Of a stretch of 64,000 nucleotides of DNA, positions 62,205 through 64,000 are shown piece by piece; positions within the stretch are counted from its first letter, which is position 1; every line of letters begins with the position of its first letter. Under the pieces are notes generated by a model. That model was given only the letters and a program-made list of their open reading frames with translations, was not told the DNA's origin and made no database searches. The position numbers and the translations under genes were made by a program. Source of the stretch: Ureibacillus thermophilus (GTDB lineage Bacteria; Bacillota; Bacilli; Bacillales_A; Planococcaceae); NCBI RefSeq assembly GCF_004331915.1, contig NZ_CP036528.1:1745145-1809144 (forward strand). The letters run 5' to 3'.

Positions 62205-62500
62205 TAGGCTATTAATTAGTTTATATAGAAGAATGTTTGGTTCGGGTATCTCCTTAATTGGTGCGAATGGAATCTCATTTAGTGTGGATGCCCCTTCTAT
62301 TGGTGCGAATGGACACACATTTAGTTCGGATACTCCTTTAATTAGTGTGGATGGAATCTCAATTAGTTCGGATACCCCTTCAATTGATGCGGATGGAACC
62401 TCAATTAGTTCGGATACCCCTTCAATTAGTGCGGATGGAACCTCATTTAGTTCGGATACTTCTTCAATGGGTGCAGATGGACCTCTATTAGTTCGACTCC
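62205..62500 (-). repeat. 21-bp tandem repeat array 4, inverted and diverged
   Basis: On the minus strand the units read GTATCCGAACTAA and CCATCCGCACTAA in alternation, clearly the same family as the other arrays but more diverged and in the opposite orientation. The plus-strand ORF across it (62233-62556) is a repeat artefact. The 61771-62673 gap holds only this array, the transposon end, the intron fragment and terminators. Confidence 0.85.
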
Positions 62501-62524
62501 TCCTAAATACTTTTCAAGTCATTA

Positions 62525-62567
62525 GAAAAAGACTGCTAGAAAGATCACCTTTCTAACAGTCTTTTTA
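62525..62567. terminator. Bidirectional terminator
   Basis: AAAAAGACTG and TAGAAAG pair with CTTTCTA and CAGTCTTTTT. Confidence 0.88.
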
Positions 62568-62673
62568 AAATGTGGTGAGGGAATAATATAATTATAGGGA
62601 ATTGCATTGCCTATCAAAAATAATTCTTTTCTTAATATACCTCTCTATTTATATCAAGAAGGGGATTTATCTG

Positions 62674-63573
62674 TTAAGAATGTTTTTCTGTCGCATTATT
62701 CAAGATATCAATTAATGTTGAATAATGTTCTGGAGCTTGGTTATTTAAAATTTCTCGTACTTTTAAATCCACAAGCATCTGCAATTTTTCTTTAATTGCT
62801 TTAGACATAGTTGCATCTACATTTAACATTTCAAGGGTACTGATGACTTCGCTCATTTCAGAAACGCGGCGCTCTACATGTATGGATGTACGGTTCAATA
62901 ATAAATTGGCCGTTTCTTCCAAAGGGCGTTTTGTCACAGAATTATTAAGCGACTCCAGCACGATGTCAGATACTCCATAGATGCTGCTAGATTGAATCGT
63001 TTCAATGAGCAGCGCGGAAAAACCTTTCATGAAAATGCTTCTAAACATTTTTATGGCCGATGAACTGCCGGCTTTTTCGCTAATAAAAGTAACCTTCATA
63101 TTATACGAAGAAGCAAATTCTTCAAAAACTTTTGCTCCTGTACCGCTGATAAACATCGGCACTTGGTGCTTCCATAACGGCACGCTGTCCATTACCGCCA
63201 CATCAACAAAGGCTGCACCAGTATTTTCTAAAACTTCTGCAATTGCTTCCTTCACCATAGGGGAGGAAGCATTGATGTCAATATATACATGCTTTTCTGT
63301 CAAATAAGGAGCCACTTCCTTTGCTATCGGAAGCGCCACTTTAGCACTAGTTGCACAAAACACATAATTGCTTTTTTCCATTAACTCTTTCAAAGAATTC
63401 ACCAATTCAACACCATTTTCTTTAGCCCGTTGTTGGATGACGGCGCCTAAAGATGGATGATTGGCATTGACATCAAACGCATAAATGGATTCAATTCCTT
63501 CTTGTTTTAATCCTTGGGAAATCAAGTAGGCAGCTTCGCCATATCCAATAAAACCGACGGATGGTGTTGTCAT
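62674..63573 (-). CDS. NAD(P)-dependent oxidoreductase, 6PGDH-like with DUF1932-type C-terminus
   Basis: 299 residues from ATG 63573, with GGAGGAAG seven bases upstream (a longer reading from 63588 is rejected). N-terminal Rossmann fold GFIGYGEAA (GxGxxA variant). DINASSP near residue 103 fits the substrate loop of beta-hydroxyacid dehydrogenases; the catalytic-lysine region is GSSSAIKMFRSIFMKG near 170. The C-terminal half is helical. It probably oxidises a hydroxy acid. It follows the RraA-like aldolase in the same direction, so the two may act in one catabolic path. Confidence 0.75.
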   Translation of the reverse strand: MTTPSVGFIGYGEAAYLISQGLKQEGIESIYAFDVNANHPSLGAVIQQRAKENGVELVNSLKELMEKSNYVFCATSAKVALPIAKEVAPYLTEKHVYIDINASSPMVKEAIAEVLENTGAAFVDVAVMDSVPLWKHQVPMFISGTGAKVFEEFASSYNMKVTFISEKAGSSSAIKMFRSIFMKGFSALLIETIQSSSIYGVSDIVLESLNNSVTKRPLEETANLLLNRTSIHVERRVSEMSEVISTLEMLNVDATMSKAIKEKLQMLVDLKVREILNNQAPEHYSTLIDILNNATEKHS

Positions 63574-63600
63574 TTTTTCTTCCTCCAATAAAACTTAAGA

Positions 63601-64000
63601 TTATTTGACATCGTGAATATGATCGTAATATATTACATTTTCTTTTTGAAGTACTTCTCTCAATTGATAGAAATCTAGGCTTAATTCACCCTTAGCAATT
63701 TTTTCTTTTGTACCTTGTTCTTTTTCAATTCGTTTTTGCGTTGCTTCTAATGTGGAATCAATATCTTCTTTTTTCACAACGACAACGCCATCATCATCCG
63801 CCAAAATAATATCACCTGGATTTACTTCTACTCCGCCACAGATGGCAGGTGCATTCACCCAGCCGCCGCGATTTTTTGTTGTACCTTCTGAGTAAACGGA
63901 TTTTGACCAGACAGGGAATTCTAATTCACGAATGGCTCTTAAATCGCGAATGCCAGCTTCAATAATAAGCCCTTGTACACCGCGGTACATTAATGCGCGT
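63601..64000 (-). CDS. RraA-family aldolase/decarboxylase, partial at window edge
   Basis: The frame stays open to the end of the window, so the N-terminus lies outside; about 132 C-terminal residues are visible. IEAGIRDLRAI carries the RraA/HMG-CHA aldolase R-D pair, followed by VNPGDIILADDDGVVVV, the family's second hallmark. Class II members cleave 4-hydroxy-4-methyl- or 4-carboxy-4-hydroxy-2-oxoadipate and decarboxylate oxaloacetate. Pairing with the 6PGDH-like gene suggests organic-acid catabolism rather than RNase E inhibition, as Bacillales lack the classic RraA partner. Confidence 0.8.
   Translation of the reverse strand, partial: RALMYRGVQGLIIEAGIRDLRAIRELEFPVWSKSVYSEGTTKNRGGWVNAPAICGGVEVNPGDIILADDDGVVVVKKEDIDSTLEATQKRIEKEQGTKEKIAKGELSLDFYQLREVLQKENVIYYDHIHDVK

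Overview
This window looks like chromosome from an endospore-forming member of the Bacillales (Bacillota). It has low GC, strong AGGAGG-type ribosome sites, a GerA-type spore germinant receptor, a qox quinol oxidase operon and a yqfQ/ispH/cshB/nfo/yqfT/zur neighbourhood like that of Bacillus subtilis. The protein set reminds me of the Lysinibacillus/Ureibacillus group (Planococcaceae), but that is recall and not a search. I see no rRNA, tRNA, CRISPR array or prophage.

Layout. 1-371: end of a 21-bp repeat array and a terminator. 0.4-1.8 kb: multidrug-type MFS exporter (minus). 1.9-5.8 kb: germinant receptor operon gerAA-AB-AC behind a sigma-G-like promoter. 6.0-8.3 kb: cobalamin nucleotide-loop assembly genes (cobU, cobS, cobC and a second CobU-like gene). 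8.6-10.4 kb: cstA. 10.6-22.9 kb: a long cluster for import and intracellular digestion of peptides and murein peptides: DmpA-type and VanX-type peptidases, D-aminopeptidase DppA, Ala-Glu epimerase, a complete Opp/Dpp ABC transporter, LD-carboxypeptidase, a cytoplasmic class A beta-lactamase-like hydrolase and an NlpC/P60 endopeptidase. 23.4-27.1 kb: qoxABCD (minus). 27.5-30.5 kb: ABC-F protein and a YpgR-like protein. 30.6-33.2 kb: EamA transporter (minus) and aspartase. 33.2-35.0 kb: an ORF-less group IIC intron directly behind the aspartase terminator, then a 1-kb repeat array. 35.0-43.0 kb: topB, a large RNA-like hairpin, lysC and small membrane or hypothetical genes. 43.4-44.8 kb: an IS4-family element. 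44.8-47.4 kb: TSUP permease, yqfQ, ispH, with an 82-bp perfect inverted repeat flanking yqfQ-ispH. 47.8-52.8 kb: a C4-dicarboxylate sensing and uptake module (response regulator, kinase, binding protein, symporter). 52.8-60.9 kb: a CotB-like protein, cshB, nfo, dacC-type PBP, yqfT, the zinc-uptake operon zurA-zurM-zur and a BtuF-like binding protein. 61-62.6 kb: mobile-element debris between two more repeat arrays. 62.7-64 kb: a 6-phosphogluconate-dehydrogenase-like oxidoreductase and an RraA-family aldolase cut by the window edge.

The most unusual material is non-coding: (i) four arrays of a 21-bp (42-bp dimer) repeat lying next to terminators and mobile-element remnants, (ii) two group IIC intron copies without a reverse-transcriptase gene, each followed by one of these arrays, (iii) a 168-nt nested hairpin between topB and lysC, and (iv) an identical 14-bp palindrome upstream of two carboxylate transporters. 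The large ORFs that cross the repeat arrays are probably artefacts of a period divisible by three.
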